Source: Phialophora verrucosa (lineage: Eukaryota > Ascomycota > Eurotiomycetes > Chaetothyriales > Herpotrichiellaceae). Taken from it: 64,000 nt of DNA. The stretch spans positions 1,240,001 to 1,304,000 of the forward strand of contig MSED01000013.1 in the NCBI GenBank assembly GCA_002099365.1. Reading direction: 5' to 3'. Position 1 is the stretch's first letter. Each line of letters starts with the position of its first letter. Positions 10,176 through 19,831 of this stretch are shown one piece after another. The notes beneath the pieces are model-generated. The model was given only the letters and a program-made list of their open reading frames with translations. It was not told the origin of the DNA and ran no database searches. A program made the translations under genes and the position numbers.

Positions 10176-12057
10176 ATGAGGGGGAACAATGAATCTTCAC
10201 TCGACACCGGACCCGAGCCACGCGAACTGGGGGACAAGGATGGTGCTTCGTTTCAGGTCATAGTGCTGGTAAGTCAATCTTGCACTGGGCTGCAGGAATA
10301 TCGCAGCGTCTTACCCAGCTCGTCAGGGATCTACCGGCGGACCACGCGAAGACAACATTACCGGCTTACTTGTAAGGGCACCGCAGACAGAATGGCGCAA
10401 GAGTTCCATGATCGCAGTCGACGCAGGCGCCCACCTGGCCAGTATGATTCGCATCCTCCAAAGAGACATGCCGTTGAGATCAGAGAAACTCCCGCTGCCA
10501 GGATACTCGAAGACTCTTAAAGAAGGGCCCTTTGCAGGTCTGCGCTTCCCACACATTAGCGCAAAGGCGAATGCGCTCCATATCTTCCGGGAAGTCCTTC
10601 ATGGCTTCTTGATTACGCATCCGCATCTTGACCACCTGGCGGCCATGGCCATCAACACCCCGGCCCTCGAATATGGGCGGGAAGCGAAAGCAATTGTGGC
10701 TCTGCCTTCGACGATTGAGGCTATCAAGAACCATATCTTCAATGACTGGCTGTGGCCGAACCTGTCTGACGAAGGACATGGTGTCGGCTTCGTCACATAC
10801 AGGCGACTGATCGAAGGAGGCAATCCCCGTCTCGGTTTAGGCGAGTCGCGTGGTTATGTCAACGTGTGCGACGGTCTTGCCACAAAGTGCTGGAGTGTCA
10901 GCCATGGCAAATGCCATAGGCGGTCACACAGCATTTCGCACCAACATAGCGACTCTTTCGGGTACATGCCCGAGTACAATTTCCCGTCTAGAAGACTATC
11001 TCGCATATCGGATGATCATGGCTATTTCGCCGTGGTGGCTCAGCAGCAGTCTCAAAACGCCGGCGCATATGTCCCTGCGCCAACCCAGATACCAATGCCT
11101 GCGGGCCCTGGTACCCCAGGCGTCGGGGGAGGACCGCTGGCGTCAAGCCACCTAGACAGCAGCCACATGTTTGAACCTGTATCGAGTTCAGCATTCTTCA
11201 TCCGGAACGATGCCACAGGGAATGAGCTGCTCATTTTTGGGGATGTCGAGCCCGACTCGGTCAGCCTTTCTCCTCGAAATCACATAGTCTGGGACGATGC
11301 AGCCGGAAAGGTGGCGGACGAAAAGCTGAAGGCTATCTTTATTGAATGTTCATACGATGACAGCACTCGTAACGAGGATCTTTATGGTCACCTCTGTCCC
11401 CGGCATCTCATCGCCGAACTTGTCTTCCTCGCCAACTGTGTGATAAGCAGGCGGAAACAAAGGGCCACGAATGGCTCGAACGCTATAGATGGACAGTCCT
11501 CGGGGAAAACCATTGATGCCTCTGCGAAAATCCCCGACATGACCATGAGGCAACCACCGACGCCATTAGAACTGAAAAGGAAACGCAAGAGAGCCTTGAA
11601 CGGCGACCTGGCAATAATGCCTGAACTCGGAGCCACCAATTTTGACACTGCACCCCCTTCACCAATTGCTAGCAGCTACGTGGGCACCAGATCTCATTCC
11701 TCCACTCGCAGGAAACAGTCCCACGAGCCCCGGGATCCAGGCGCAGCGAGCTCCCCTCACACACAAGGCCGTGGTCGCAACGTGGTCTTCCAAGCTGGCT
11801 CGGTGGTGCCTTCTTTTCCGGCTCCAACGACCCATCAGCGCTCCTCTTCACTTCCAGGCTCAGCTACATACGCCAAAGAGAGACTGCCTGAGCCGCTCAA
11901 AGGCGTAACAGTTCATATAATCCATGTCAAAGAGACACTCATGGATGGGCCTGCGCCAGGCGATGTTATTGTCTCCGAGCTTAGAGCACTGAGTGAAGAG
12001 ATCGGCTTGGGCTGTGAGTTTAATGTGACGAATTGTGGTGACACTATGTGGATTTAA
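10176..12057 (+). CDS. pde1: 3',5'-cyclic-nucleotide phosphodiesterase, low-affinity class II
   Basis: Class II phosphodiesterases hydrolyse cAMP/cGMP and damp PKA signalling. Two exons (10176-10268 and 10327-12057, intron 58 bp) give 607 residues. Splicing joins FQVIVL to GSTGGPREDNITGLLVR, the family's N-terminal glycine-rich element. The metal-binding signature THPHLDH lies at about residues 128-134, followed by the phosphodiesterase block INTPALEYGREAKAIVALPS. Further family blocks are LIFGDVEPDS, IECSYDDSTR and LYGHLCPRHLIAEL, and the C-terminal VIHVKE-like strand (IIHVKETL). Long Ser/Pro/Arg-rich insertions lie between these blocks, notably at about 11440-11880, making it longer than yeast Pde1 (about 370 residues). 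Such insertions are usual in filamentous fungi. Confidence in the family is high. Confidence 0.93.
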
Positions 12058-13339
12058 TGTGTATCGGACTACGTGGTTTACTGGCAAGGGTGCCGTGTCT
12101 CGGCCTGATGGGAACGAAGGCCAGTCATTGAAATTAGGAAAGACTGCCGTTGTGAAGCTATGCGACTTTGTACTATAACACATGCCAATTCCATTTCTCT
12201 TGTCCTCGAGACCTGAGTACCGTGCATTATGATGGTACCGGTTGTTCTTGAGAATCAAAGTACATACATGTCGGAGCGTGGTGAGCTCCATCGATCCATC
12301 TAACTATCGTGTTCAACGTTGACACAGCAACCTATTCGAGCTCGACCACCATGCGATCAAGGCACCATTAACGGCTCAGCGGCATTGGTCGACAATGACT
12401 TACTTTGGCTGATGACTGGCGTCCATGTCAGGGTCCCTGACTATCAGTTTCACCTAGGTCCTGTAGCTTTTGGTGTGTGGTCAAGTGAGGCTGAATCCTG
12501 CTTGAGAACACAGCAGCCGAAGAGGTGCGAAATCCTTGGATTTGACAAGCATTGCCATGCTTACATTCCGCCGCTAATTGAAGTGACACTCACTACTCGT
12601 ACGAGTTAGGCTACGCAACGAAGTGTGGCGTTGGCGCCACAGCTGGATGGAGACAGGAAAGCTTGAGATGCTTGCTTGGTCTTGACTCTTACGGCATATT
12701 CCCCGCCTTCAATCTGTCGCCTGCGAGAGTCAGATTGCCGGAGGGAGTCGAGAAATCACCAGAACTGTCTTGTGGTCAGAAGCTCACCAAATCAGTCAGT
12801 CCTTTGATACCGTCACCGCTTGGTCAGACCCTACTTTTGTGATGCTGTTCATCTCGATCTGTTCAGACATCGATAGCCGATCCCTGCAGTGGTGGAGGTC
12901 ACTAGCCACAATTCACGTCAGCCAAGCATTTTAGTGCGGTACAAGATTTCCAAGTTTGCAAGCTTGCTTCAGTGATCTGCAGGCCGACTCCAATCGCTCG
13001 TTACACCGTCGCCTGTTTTGTGCAAGCGGTGGTGCTGAAAGGCCAAAAACAAGGCATCGGCATTGCTCTGTTCAGTATAACAGTATCATTGGACACGCTA
13101 GCATAATTCCCACTGCGTCATTGTGCCAAAGAGCACCGTAAGAGGTGAAATACTTCAACTTCCATCAATGCTCTTGCCTTTTCACTTCCAGTTCACCTGA
13201 GGCAAGCAGGTGCAGCAGTGAGCTTCTGCGGCGAGCCCACATCAAAGGTTGCTTCTCTTCATCTCTCTTCGCCCCAAGTTCCTTTAAACTCACTACACAA
13301 TTTCTTCTCTAGCACCTGATAGCGATTTGTATTGTCAAC
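12058..13339. other. Intergenic region
   Basis: About 1.3 kb without a supported gene. The pyrimidine-rich, TATA-poor stretch at 13150-13339 is probably the promoter and leader of the lipid phosphatase gene. Confidence 0.4.
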
Positions 13340-14668
13340 ATGGGTCTCTTTACAAGACGGACTCGCAATACAGCCGCAACCGGCAATACTGCAGCTGGCA
13401 ACGGCCTTCACAATGAGAAACGAAGCCGACAACCTTTCGATGTCGACTCTGGCAACTTCAACCGCAGACCTAGCTTCGGGCAATGGTGAGTTTGCCATTC
13501 CTCATTGCTCGCCCATGACAATGACCTGACAACGGTGCTCGCTAGGCTCAAGTTCACGTGGCTCGACATCTTGACCATGGCCGCCATGGGCGCAGTTGGT
13601 CTTGGTGTCTACGAGGCCAAACCAGCACCAAGCCGCTCGTTCCCAGTGACCTTTTCCGACGGAGAGATTGTCTTTCCTGATTTCGCCTATCCCCTCCGCC
13701 ACGAGATCGTCCCAATCTGGCTCGCCGCCCTGCTTGCCTCCCTAATTCCGATCTTTGTCTTCCTGGTTATGCAATTCCGCATCCGCTCTTTCTGGGATCT
13801 CAACAACGCCGTCATCGGTCTTCTCTACGCGCTCATCGGAGCTGCAGTCTTTCAAGTCTTCATCAAGTGGCTTATTGGCGGCCTTCGACCACATTTCTTG
13901 GCCGTGTGCGACCCCGATCCAGCATTGATGGCTGCTCACCCTGGCTCAGGATTTGAAAGCATCATGTTCCAGCGAAATATCTGCCGAGGTGATGTTGATC
14001 AGATTGATGATTCGCTTGAGTCAATGCCGTCCGGCCATACCACTGCCGCCTTTGCAGGGTTTCTCTACCTTTATTTCTACCTCAACGCGAAGCTCAAGGT
14101 CTTCAGCAACCACCATCCAGCATTCTGGAAGCTCATTGTCACCTATGCTCCTCTTCTCGGTGCTTGTCTGATCGGCGGAGCTCTGACAATCGACGAATAC
14201 CACAACTGGTACGACGTCTTTGCTGGCGCCGTAATCGGCTCGGTCTTTGCCATCTCGAGTTACCGCATGGTCTACGCCTCTGTGTGGGACTTTCGATTCA
14301 ACCACATTCCCCTGACGCGGCACACACCATTCTCATATGGGGCAGGCGCTGCTGGAGCTGGCGGGTTCGAGACTGCTGTATTCACCAGACAAGCTGGATG
14401 GGGGTACGAAGAACACTATGGCGGAGCTCCTTTCGATGCTGCACACGGACTGAGAGGTCAAGCGGCCGGCTTCAACACTGGGGCAATCCAGCAGGAGCGC
14501 TATTTGCACAAGCCTGAAGGCGATGTTGAAGCCAATGCTGGTCTCCATGGGACGCACGGCTTTACGAATGGTACATCATCTGCTAGGAACTCTGATGCTA
14601 CCATGACGGGGGGGACACACTACAACACCAGCAGCGTCGGCCGCAAGCCGGTCCCTACCACGGTCTGA
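13340..14668 (+). CDS. PAP2-type lipid phosphate phosphatase
   Basis: This is a membrane phosphatase expected to remove phosphate from lipids such as phosphatidate or diacylglycerol pyrophosphate. Two exons (13340-13485 and 13546-14668, intron 60 bp) give 422 residues. The start MGLFTRRTRNTAATG is Arg-rich. About six membrane helices follow. The phosphatase signature is visible as K156-x6-RP (KWLIGGLRPHF), then PSGH at about 210-213 (SMPSGHTTAAFAG), then H268-x3-D272 (DEYHNWYDVFAG). The usual Ser-Arg pair six to seven residues before that histidine is Ala-Leu here, a departure from the consensus SRx5Hx3D. The C-terminal 110 residues are Gly/Ala/Asn-rich and cytosolic. The closest general match is the fungal DPP1/LPP1-like group. 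Confidence 0.9.
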
Positions 14669-14901
14669 TTGGTGAGAGTCTGCGCACACACATACTACCT
14701 TACGACTGAAAATGTCTTAATGAAAGCACTTGCACGGAGAGAATACATGGAGTCAGGTTGGTGCGAAACAAGAGCAGCAGGCGGCTTGATTGCAGTCATT
14801 GGGAAAGGAGTCTGTAGCATCACATGAAACGCCGTGTACCAACAATGAAAAGCACTTTTAATTTCTGTATGGTTGTCTTTTTGACTGCTTGCAAAACCTC
14901 A

Positions 14902-15714
14902 TCATGACGAGGCGGAGTTCACTGGCTGCTCAACGTGCTTCAGAATTCGAAACCCCTCCAACACAACGAGCCTCTGTGCCTCGTTCGTGAAGACCAATTC
15001 CACGCGCTGCTCCCCTCCCCCGGTCCGCCTAGCCACACAGTCGCCCTCGGTAGCCCACACGAAATCCACATGCTCATTCGGATCCAAGCTGACCTTGGGC
15101 GGCGACGCCGCATTCGCATTCACATCCACATCCACATCGACGGCGAACTCAAACTTACACACCGCCTTACCACTCCTCGTGTAGAAGACGCGGCCCTCGG
15201 GATTGACGACCCCGAGGATGGATCTGGCCACCAGGCCGGCCTCCTCCCATAACTCGCGGGCGCAGGCGTGCAGGATGCTAGGGTCCTCAAGGTCACATGC
15301 TCCGCCTGGAGGTTCCCAGCGGAGGGGCATGCTGTCGTGGGGGGAGCGGCGGAGGAGAAGGATGCGGGGTTCTACTACATCTGGTTCTACTTCTGGTCCT
15401 GGTTCCGGTCCTGGTTTTCGTTCGGGGGGTCGATTGGTGGTGGAGAAGACCAATGCTCCGACGGCGACGTGTTGGTATTGGTATTGGGACGAGTGCTGGT
15501 GCCGGTGCTGGTGGTGCTGCTGCTGGTGCTGGGACGCGGATGTCCCGCCCTGGAGCAGGCCAAGGTTGGCGATGTATGTTTCATAAGGCACGGTGAAGGC
15601 CGAGAGGGAGGCGTGGGATGTGAAGTTGAACAGTGGTGTTGGTTTGACGATTGCGGGTGCGGGTGCGAGTGCCGACGCGGACTCGGACTTGGATTCGGAC
15701 TTGGACGATGCCAT
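14902..15714 (-). CDS. Nudix-domain hydrolase
   Basis: This is a single-exon protein of 270 residues. Residues 1-80 are low-complexity, with Ser/Lys/Glu and Ala/Pro runs followed by a Gln/His run (SQHQQQHHQHRHQHSSQYQY). The Nudix fold starts at HVAVGALVFS. It has ILLLRRSPHDSMPLRWEPPG and then the Nudix box, with GGACDLEDPSILHACARELW followed by EEAGL at about residues 137-161. The REL-x-EEAGL half, which carries the catalytic Glu residues, is intact. The first half lacks the glutamate at the consensus spacing. Nudix enzymes cleave nucleoside diphosphates linked to other moieties; the substrate is unknown. Acidic repeats (DVDVDVNANA) interrupt the domain. It is divergent from the acyltransferase gene to its right. 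Confidence 0.85.
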   Translation of the reverse strand: MASSKSESKSESASALAPAPAIVKPTPLFNFTSHASLSAFTVPYETYIANLGLLQGGTSASQHQQQHHQHRHQHSSQYQYQHVAVGALVFSTTNRPPERKPGPEPGPEVEPDVVEPRILLLRRSPHDSMPLRWEPPGGACDLEDPSILHACARELWEEAGLVARSILGVVNPEGRVFYTRSGKAVCKFEFAVDVDVDVNANAASPPKVSLDPNEHVDFVWATEGDCVARRTGGGEQRVELVFTNEAQRLVVLEGFRILKHVEQPVNSASS

Positions 15715-16786
15715 GTTTGGGTGCGGAGAGTGAAGCCTTGCTTTGGTGTTCGTGGCTATGTAGTCAGGAAGTGGTGAATCGAGGCTGAAAAGAATGTTGG
15801 AAGTGGTGTAGGCAATAGATTGATTCCCCGTGATTGGATGAGGATCGGATCAGTACCTTCGTTCAACGAACTGCTCCTCGACCTACACTTCTGTAGATCT
15901 AGACGTAGACCTGAAGGTTGGGAGCGGGAGCCGAAGCTGGACTTCGGCGATGATGCATTTTGTATTGAATCAAGTCCAAGGATGAATGTCGGGAGCGTTC
16001 ATTCAACGCGGCTGCCTGTCTCTGGAGTCAGATCAGATCATTTGATGGTGACTCAGTGACGAGGCTGAAGAGAAAGCATTTGCATTGTGGGGACACGCAC
16101 GACACGCTAAGATAGCCAAATTCACCACTGCACTTGGAGCATTCGCGCGGTGCATCTGAGACATCCAGAGGAAGCTTGGGCTTGACTGATTGTGGTCTCC
16201 TTGATACCTCTCAACAGGCCCAGCGTGGCCCGTATTTGGGATCAGGAACCTTTCATCGGGCATTACTGGGTACAACTCAACCCAGATTGCAGCGAAGCTT
16301 GCCGCCGAATTTATCCTACAGTCCTGTAACTAGCCGTCAACGCCGCCGCTATGGGAGGGTTAATTCCGGAATTGCCAACATCTCTCTGCTCGTGCTTCCG
16401 CCATTCAGGCCTCAGGCTTTATCGTGAAATGGACTCTGATTTATGCACGATCGAAAGACTTCTATGTCGAGAAATAGGACCCGCTCTAGGCAGGCGAGTA
16501 CGCTCGGAGCCGAATACGCTTCCCTTGACGCCAAGCAAATTTCGCGGAGACATCTACACATCTGCCCATGGCTTGCCTGCTTCCTCTCGATTGGTCACGC
16601 GTACCTCCCTCGTGCTCTAGTAAGCGAGCCCCTGTTTCTTCATCAGTCACCACATGTTACGGACCGAGAGCCGCAAGTCGTCAAGCGGCGCAATCCAGAC
16701 GGTGATAATGGCTGGGATATGGACAGGTTCACAGGCTCGAGAGGTTGATCTTGGATCAACAACCAAGGTGTCTCAACGGCGACAAG
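15715..16786. other. Divergent intergenic region, Nudix gene and acyltransferase
   Basis: About 1.07 kb between divergent starts. Frames are short and lack domains. It should hold both promoters. No specific operator was identified. Confidence 0.4.
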
Positions 16787-18511
16787 ATGGCGGCGTTGTG
16801 GAGGCTGCTCGGAGCATCTCCCGCGAGAAGTCCACCGCCGGTGGTTGAGAGCGACGACGTCTACCCGGTTCACATGCTGGACGACACACCCACACTCCGG
16901 GACATCGTCGTCACATGGACGCTGCGCTTCAACGACGTCCTTGACGCGGACAAGTTGCACCTCTCGCTGTCGAGATTGTTGGAGATTGGAGACTGGAGGA
17001 AGGTCGGCGGTCGGCTGAGGTTAAAGGTTAGCTCTCTCACAGAATATTTGATCTTCTTCGACCCGTCAATCGCTGCTGCGCTCACACACTCGCCGCAGGA
17101 GGATGGGAAGCTCGAGATTCGTGTACCACGGCCTTTCACGGCGGAACGCCCCGCCGTGGCCTATACCCGCCAATCCATCGCCATGAACATTGAGGACCAT
17201 CCGCTGGCAAAGACCCTCCCTAGAGCCACCGAAGCTCCGTCCATCCAACCTGGCCCACAAGGCTTCCGAGTCTTTGCGGCTCGGCAAGACGCGCCCGAGA
17301 CGCTCGAGGATTTCCTCTACCAGGACGCCCCGCAGCTGTCGTTGCACATCACTTCGTTCGACAACGCCACGCTCGTGGCTCTCTCATGGCCACACACGCT
17401 TATGGACGTCATGGGCCAGCAGGCCCTCCTGCGCGGCTGGTCTCTGGTGCTCGCCGGCCGGGAGTCGGAAGTACCGCCCCTGCTCGGTGCGCGAGAGGAT
17501 GCGATGTGTGCAGCCGCGGCTGCTCCTCCCGTGGGGGGAAGAGAAGAAGGAGAGTTCAAGCTGGACCAGAAGCGGCTGAGGGGATGGGCCATGCTCATGT
17601 TCGGGCTGCGATTCACCTGGGACTTGCTGTGGAACCGGGTCGTCGAGACACGCACCATCTTCCTGCCCAAGATGGTAGTGGCCCAGTTGCGACGCCAGGC
17701 CCAGGACGACTTTGCTGCCTTGGACGATTGCGGAGGAGGAGGAGGAGGAGGAGGAGGAGGAGGAGGAGGAGGAGGAGGAGGAGGAGGAGGAGGAGGAGGA
17801 GGAGGAGGGGAGAAGCCATTCGTCAGCGAGGGCGACGTGCTGACCGCGTGGGCATTGCGTGCAGTGGTAGCCTCCCTCCCGCAGCCACGGCCAGTGTCGA
17901 TGCTCCACGCGCTTAACGCGCGGTTCCGGCTCTCTTCACTGGCTCAAGCTTCGTCTTCTTCTTCTTCCCCCGCTTCGGGTGTCTATGTCCAGAACATGGC
18001 GGTGGCGGCCTATGCGTTCCTGTCGCGCGAGGTCGCCACCGGCCCTCTTGGGCCCATCGCTCTAGAGAATCGCCGCCAATTGATGGACCAATCGACGGAA
18101 GCGCAAGTGCTTGCCTGCCTGCGCGAGCTGCGACGGGGATCCAACTCCAATTCCAACTCGGACGGCGGCAGCGGCGGCGGCGACCCGGCAATGATGGTGT
18201 GCGGCGAGTCCGACGCCCTGCTGATGCCATTCACCAACTGGACCCGGGCCAACTTCTTCGAAACGGCCGACTTCAGCCCTGCACTGGTGCGCGCCGGCGA
18301 GAAGACGGGCCCGTCGAGAACAAACCCGCCCGGCACCATCGTCTTCCACCACGCCCAATCAATGCGACAGGGCACGGCGGTCAGGAACGTCGTCGTCGTG
18401 CTGGGCAAAGATCACGGCGACAACTACTGGCTGACCGGGATTCTGCTCCCAGCAGCGTGGGCCAAGATCGAACAGGACATAAAAGGCATGTCACAACGTG
18501 GTACGGAGTAA
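16787..18511 (+). CDS. HXXXD-type acyltransferase (transferase family) with poly-Gly tract
   Basis: This is a predicted acyl-CoA-dependent O/N-acyltransferase of the BAHD-like fungal transferase family, often found in secondary metabolism. The single-exon reading from the first ATG (16787) gives 574 residues. The family N-terminal element (YPVHMLDDTPTLRDIVVTWT) and KVGGRLRLK are present. The catalytic motif is HTLMD, at about residues 203-207. A run of 26 glycines encoded by a GGA microsatellite (17732-17809) lies in the linker between the two lobes, right after FAALDDC and before EKPFVSEGDVLTAWALR. A Ser/Asn run and a Gly run occur near the C-terminus as well. The canonical DFGWG motif is not obvious. 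A weak GT...AG pair near 17030 was not used because it would give a 16-base intron. Confidence 0.82.
   Translation: MAALWRLLGASPARSPPPVVESDDVYPVHMLDDTPTLRDIVVTWTLRFNDVLDADKLHLSLSRLLEIGDWRKVGGRLRLKVSSLTEYLIFFDPSIAAALTHSPQEDGKLEIRVPRPFTAERPAVAYTRQSIAMNIEDHPLAKTLPRATEAPSIQPGPQGFRVFAARQDAPETLEDFLYQDAPQLSLHITSFDNATLVALSWPHTLMDVMGQQALLRGWSLVLAGRESEVPPLLGAREDAMCAAAAAPPVGGREEGEFKLDQKRLRGWAMLMFGLRFTWDLLWNRVVETRTIFLPKMVVAQLRRQAQDDFAALDDCGGGGGGGGGGGGGGGGGGGGGGGGGGEKPFVSEGDVLTAWALRAVVASLPQPRPVSMLHALNARFRLSSLAQASSSSSSPASGVYVQNMAVAAYAFLSREVATGPLGPIALENRRQLMDQSTEAQVLACLRELRRGSNSNSNSDGGSGGGDPAMMVCGESDALLMPFTNWTRANFFETADFSPALVRAGEKTGPSRTNPPGTIVFHHAQSMRQGTAVRNVVVVLGKDHGDNYWLTGILLPAAWAKIEQDIKGMSQRGTE
17732..17809 (+). 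repeat. (GGA)25 + GGG trinucleotide microsatellite, coding
   Basis: Twenty-five perfect GGA triplets plus one GGG lie in frame inside the acyltransferase and encode 26 glycines. Any change in copy number alters protein length without shifting the frame. The opposite strand would read poly-Ser or poly-Leu, which explains several spurious antisense frames here. Confidence 0.98.
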
Positions 18512-19831
18512 TCAGATGGAAAACGGGGCTGGCCGGTCTCTAATAACCTCTAGAAATTCGCGATGGGCAGAGGACATGTTCAACCATAGGCGCTAACAAG
18601 AGTCCAACAGCGCCCGACTCCAGATCGAGATGCTGTCCCTTCGCGTCGGGCTGGGTTCATTTCACGACTTCTTGTCCCTTTGCACATTAGTTAAAAAGCT
18701 GGTACTAGTGCCTTTCTATGTACATAGGCAACCCCAACAGCCACAGCCTGTGGGACTTCTCTCTTGACGACCGGCAGTATTCCTTGGTCCAGCTGCTTTC
18801 ATGCGTTGTGTGTCTTGGCCTCATCCTTACTCGTGCTCAGACTCGCACTCATGGCTCGAGTCAAAACCGCTACTGCTCAGCTTAGAAAACGCAACCAGAA
18901 AAAGGCAACGAGTACGTGGAACGGTCGGTTTTGGAAAAGGTCATTAATTGTATATCGCCGGACCAACGTGGTCATTTCCTGGTTTCAACCTCCGAACATA
19001 CAGCGAGGGCTGCGCGAGAGATTGATCCGCCAAGTTCATTGAGACCATCGATCCGGCATATTGGTCTTGTAAATGCTTGTAACTTCTATCATCGTCAACG
19101 AGGTTCACTTACAGATTCAGGTAGAGTGGGATTCGTGACGATTGAAAGAATGATCTCGTGGGTCCGCCCATGTTGCAGAGCTGAGCGGCTCGATCCATGT
19201 GTTTGCAACGCCAAGTGTCTATCTGATACTTACATCCCCGTGCCTTCTAACATGCGTGTGAAGACCAAAGGGGGTGATTGTTTCCCCATCCAGATCTTAT
19301 GCAGTCCCGCTGATACTTCCCTGAGGCACAAGGCGCAGCGCGTTGCGCCCGCCCTATTACTTGAGTCATTGATTGTGTTGCCACGGAAGAGACAAGCTCA
19401 GTTAGACTCTTCGCCTCTGAACCTTCGTCGTCGCTTGCGCTTGCACCCACGCCCTTCTGAACCCGACGTCGTTCTCGTCGAGCATTGCTGAAGCTGTACG
19501 GTTAGTTCAGTACCGGACACTAACAGCAAGTGTGATTCCTCAGGAGGTCAACCGCCCCTCTGCTGCTTCCAAGCGCACTTCAGCACTTCAATCCTCTTAT
19601 GCTCAATAGCCGACCACTGATCCATGCCGAAAGCAGTTCATCCTGGGCCACTGACAAGAATGAAGCGCCCATGTTTTCATGTTGTGGCCTGCGTAATGAC
19701 ACGGGTTCCAAGGATCTCACGACCTGGCGGGTCCGAAATTGCTCGTCTTCCTACGCGCAGCATGTTCGCCCGCACAACGGAGATTTGCGACATATCGACA
19801 AGAAGAACCTTTCAACATTTGCTTGACGCCT
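18512..19831. other. Intergenic region between convergent genes
   Basis: About 1.3 kb between the 3' ends of the acyltransferase and the histidine kinase. A 191-codon frame at 18916-19491 exists but has no domain and atypical composition. Nothing else is supported. Confidence 0.4.

Noticed and set aside
17027..17042. Possible intron (GTTAGC...CACAG) in the acyltransferase
   Set aside because: It would be only 16 bases, below any functional fungal intron, and the frame is open without it.
17384..17908. Poly-Ser, poly-Leu and poly-Arg frames across the GGA repeat
   Set aside because: These are artefacts of reading the microsatellite in other frames and on the other strand.
18916..19491. 191-codon plus-strand frame
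   Set aside because: No domain, Cys/Arg/Ser-rich chance-like composition and no supporting splice pattern; it lies between convergent gene ends.
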